The position numbers were made by a program, and so were the translations under genes. DNA of 33,486 bases from NCBI GenBank assembly GCA_001803235.1, contig MHBL01000401.1, positions 1-33,486 of the forward strand, in the 5' to 3' direction. Below, piece by piece: positions 31,752 through 33,486 of the stretch. Below the pieces are notes generated by a model, which ran no database searches, had not been told where the DNA came from, and saw only the letters and a list, made by a program, of their open reading frames with translations. The DNA is from Lentisphaerae bacterium RIFOXYA12_64_32 (GTDB taxonomy: Bacteria > Verrucomicrobiota > Lentisphaeria > Oligosphaerales > YB12-FULL-65-16). Position 1 is the first letter of the stretch, and each line of letters starts with the position of its first letter.

Positions 31752-31838
31752 GGTTTCAGGTTTCAGGTTTCAGGCGTCAGGTTCCGCGGCGTCGATGATC
31801 TCGAAGGTTTCGAAGATCTCGATGACCTCGAAAACTCT
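31752..31838. repeat. Modular repeat: GGTTTCA arm, GATCTCGAA-type 9-base core
   Basis: Five heptamers (GGTTTCA three times, GGCGTCA, GGTTCCG; 31752-31786) are followed by five 9-base units (GATGATCTC, GAAGGTTTC, GAAGATCTC, GATGACCTC, GAAAACTCT; 31794-31838). A GTGTCAGATCTCAGG block follows at about 31847-31860. It fills the gap between the sugar permease and the cupin gene. Confidence 0.88.
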
Positions 31839-31862
31839 CTGGCCCGTGTCAGATCTCAGGTA

Positions 31863-33065
31863 TCACGGCCCGGCCGGGCTGCGTTCACGGCGGCGAAAGA
31901 TCCCCGCGACGCGGCGCATCCAAGGTGCCGGGTCCTTGCCGGCGACGTCGATGCCCACGGCAACAGCCACGACCGCGCCGCGCACGACGAGTTGCAGCCA
32001 GTTCTCCAGATCGGTGTAGTCCATGCCCTGAATCACGGTCGCCATGACCAGGCCGCCGAGGAAGGTGCCGAAGATCGAGCCGCGTCCGCCCATCAGACTG
32101 GTGCCGCCGATAACGCAGGCAGCAATGGCGTACAGTTCGTAGAACGTGCCGGCGTCCTTGGTCGAGCCCTGATTCTGCGCCATCCAGATCACGCCGGCGA
32201 CACCCGCCAGCAAGCCCATGATCCCGAACACGCCCACCGTGACCTTCTCGACACTGATGCCCGACAGCCGCGCCGCCTCCGCGTTCCCGCCCACGGCGAA
32301 GACGTGACGGCCGAACCGGGTCTGCCGTGCGACAAAATGCACCAGCAGCAGCACGAGCGCCATAGCCAACGTCTGCGCCGGGATACCCGCCGCCTGATTG
32401 ACCCGGAACGTAAACGCGAAAAGGGCCGCCGCGGGCAGGCCGATCTTCAACGCGGTCAGTACCGGACCGTCCGGTTCGATGCCCAGCCGCTTCCGGCGGG
32501 CACGCCCCCACAGGACCGCCGCGGCCCAGACGACGCACACCATCACAGCCACAGCCCAGCCTTTGGCCGGGCTCAGATGCTGGAACCCGAGCGCGCAGAC
32601 CCAGCTCGAGTCCGGCACACGCGGGTCGAACGCGCTGACTTTCTGCGTGAACCCGCGCAGGATGAACAATCCCGCCAGGGTGATGATGAACGCGGGAATG
32701 CGAAAATACGCGATCAGCATGCCTTGGCAGAGCCCGACGCCCAGGCCGAGCGCCAGGGCGAGCGGCACGGCCACCGACGCGGACCACCCGAAGCCGTGCT
32801 CCGGGTTGATCATGTGCGCGCAAGCCGCCGCGACCAGCGCCAGCAGCGACCCGACCGACAGATCAATGTGGCCGGCCACGATGATCAGGGTCATGCCGGC
32901 GGCCAGAATGGTCCAGGTCGCCATGTCGCGGGTCAGGTTCCCGATGCTGTCGCCGCTGAAGTAGAACGGCCCGGTCTTCATCCGGAACAGGATCCACAGC
33001 CCGACCAGAATGAACACCATCGAAAGCAGTCGGAAGTCGAGGCGTTTCAGTCTTGCCTTGTCCAT
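31863..33065 (-). CDS. Ribose/xylose-type ABC transporter permease
   Basis: Start chosen at the ATG at 33065 (400 residues), because GGAAG lies about 10 bases upstream; an ATG at 33074 and a TTG at 33101 are alternatives. Around ten membrane helices and the conserved motif set of the RbsC/XylH/AraH family: GMTLIIVAGHIDLSVGSLLAL, split here as GMTLIIVAGH and IDLSVGSLLA; TRFGRHVFAVGGNAEAARLSG; IGGTSLMGGRGSIFGT. The long loop between the two halves (about 150-220) is XylH-like. It forms the membrane channel for sugar uptake with an ATPase and a periplasmic binding protein, whose genes would lie upstream, beyond the window. The product should be an importer of a pentose or similar sugar; the exact sugar is not predictable. 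Confidence 0.93.
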   Translation of the reverse strand: MDKARLKRLDFRLLSMVFILVGLWILFRMKTGPFYFSGDSIGNLTRDMATWTILAAGMTLIIVAGHIDLSVGSLLALVAAACAHMINPEHGFGWSASVAVPLALALGLGVGLCQGMLIAYFRIPAFIITLAGLFILRGFTQKVSAFDPRVPDSSWVCALGFQHLSPAKGWAVAVMVCVVWAAAVLWGRARRKRLGIEPDGPVLTALKIGLPAAALFAFTFRVNQAAGIPAQTLAMALVLLLVHFVARQTRFGRHVFAVGGNAEAARLSGISVEKVTVGVFGIMGLLAGVAGVIWMAQNQGSTKDAGTFYELYAIAACVIGGTSLMGGRGSIFGTFLGGLVMATVIQGMDYTDLENWLQLVVRGAVVAVAVGIDVAGKDPAPWMRRVAGIFRRRERSPAGP

Positions 33066-33426
33066 CGTTTCCATTCTTCCAGGTACGGAGACTTTCTCCA
33101 ACTCTCGCTCAGCGCAACGCCGCGCTCACGACCGTCCCCCCCCCCCAATGCTACCAAGGTTCTCGTCGACGTCACCCTATGGAGCGCGGTGGCAAGTCCG
33201 CCACGGGCGGCGCGACACCGCCTTGGCTGAGGCGCATTGCCCGCGCAACGTACTCCAGCCAAAGCGGCGTCGCCGGGCGCTGACTTGGTCAGCCCTGAGT
33301 AAGCGTAGCGCGTCGAAGGGCTCACTCGCCCTCTGCCGCCGCACTCCACATGCCGCTGTCGATGGCCGCGATTCGCCGCGATACCGACGCGTTGCCAAGT
33401 GCGCCGGACACGCAGCACCGGAGAAC
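33066..33426. other. Gap upstream of the sugar permease
   Basis: 361 bases with no gene. It has a run of 11 C at 33136-33146 and a palindromic repeat at 33289-33324. If the partial gene at the window end belongs to the same transporter, this gap is unusually long for such an operon and looks expanded by repeat insertion. Confidence 0.6.
33289..33324. repeat. AGCCCT...AGGGCT palindromic repeat
   Basis: TCAGCCCTGAG opens and GAAGGGCTCA closes a 36-base block; AGCCCT (33291-33296) pairs with AGGGCT around a GTAGCGCG-type centre. It reads Ser-Glu-Pro-Phe-Asp-Ala-Leu-Arg if translated on the minus strand. It looks like another short dispersed palindrome, present once in this window. Confidence 0.6.
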
Positions 33427-33486
33427 CTAGTGCTTGGCCGCCAGAAATTCCTCCGCACTTCCTTTGCCTGTGCAGGCAACGACCCC
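33427..33486 (-). CDS. C-terminal end of an upstream gene (partial)
   Basis: Reading the minus strand from the window edge, one frame gives GVVACTGKGSAEEFLAAKH and a TAG at 33427-33429. Its composition is protein-like, unlike the shadow frames. By position it could be the ATPase (XylG/RbsA type) of the sugar transporter whose permease follows, since such ATPases precede the permease; 19 residues cannot prove this. Confidence 0.4.
   Translation of the reverse strand, partial: GVVACTGKGSAEEFLAAKH

Noticed and set aside
31485..33230. Plus-strand open frame of 581 codons
   Set aside because: It is antisense to the cupin and sugar permease. Its DDLEGFEDLDDLEN stretch is simply the translated 9-base repeat.

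Overview
The window is GC-rich bacterial DNA with long intergenic stretches full of palindromes and short tandem repeats. It carries large secreted or membrane proteins of kinds I associate with Planctomycetota, Lentisphaerota, Kiritimatiellota or Hydrogenedentota: a PQQ-type beta-propeller giant, a DUF4838 lipoprotein, OPT-like/DUF6785 membrane proteins and a SUMF1-fold lipoprotein. No rRNA, tRNA, CRISPR array or intact insertion sequence was seen. The phylum is an inference from gene content and style, not from a marker gene.

Layout. Positions 1-562 hold repeats only. A minus-strand gene (563-5428) encodes a 1621-residue exported protein in which a SAM-methyltransferase-like domain sits between two PQQ-like propellers, with a DNRLRE-type C-terminus. 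Divergent from it, behind a repeat-rich 780-base leader, is a DUF4838 lipoprotein with a C-terminal carbohydrate-binding-like module (6212-8500). From 22978 down to 8686 six minus-strand genes form a likely operon: a MacB/LolD-type ABC ATPase, a PqqD-like protein, a 1666-residue fusion of a degenerate M28 peptidase with an FtsX permease, an OPT-like transporter, a DUF6785-type membrane protein with a large coiled-coil insert, and a YfhO-family membrane protein. The first three genes overlap by 4 bases each. The longer gaps further down carry inserted palindromes or tandem repeats.

The right part is a patchwork of short units: a SUMF1-fold lipoprotein without the catalytic cysteines (23578-24462); dapF (24850-25695); two gene remnants on opposite strands (25916-26420); a methyltransferase/radical SAM/SPASM fusion whose frame runs on over a small membrane-protein gene (26440-28561); an MntA/HepT-type pair (29043-29914); a sugar-phosphate isomerase/epimerase-like TIM barrel (30468-31322); a small cupin (31398-31736); and a ribose/xylose-type ABC sugar permease (31863-33065). 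The last 60 bases look like the end of one more minus-strand gene.

How it fits together. The ABC operon is the most interesting unit. It combines an exporter-type ATPase, a PqqD-fold (RiPP-recognition-element-like) protein, a peptidase fold that has lost its metal ligands but is fused to the permease, and peptide-transporter-like membrane proteins. That suggests handling of a peptide or lipoprotein at the envelope, but substrate and direction are unknown. The sugar permease, isomerase, cupin and DUF4838 protein fit carbohydrate scavenging. The second strong signal is a modular intergenic repeat: 7-base units forming arms around a 9-base tandem core whose sequence differs from copy to copy.
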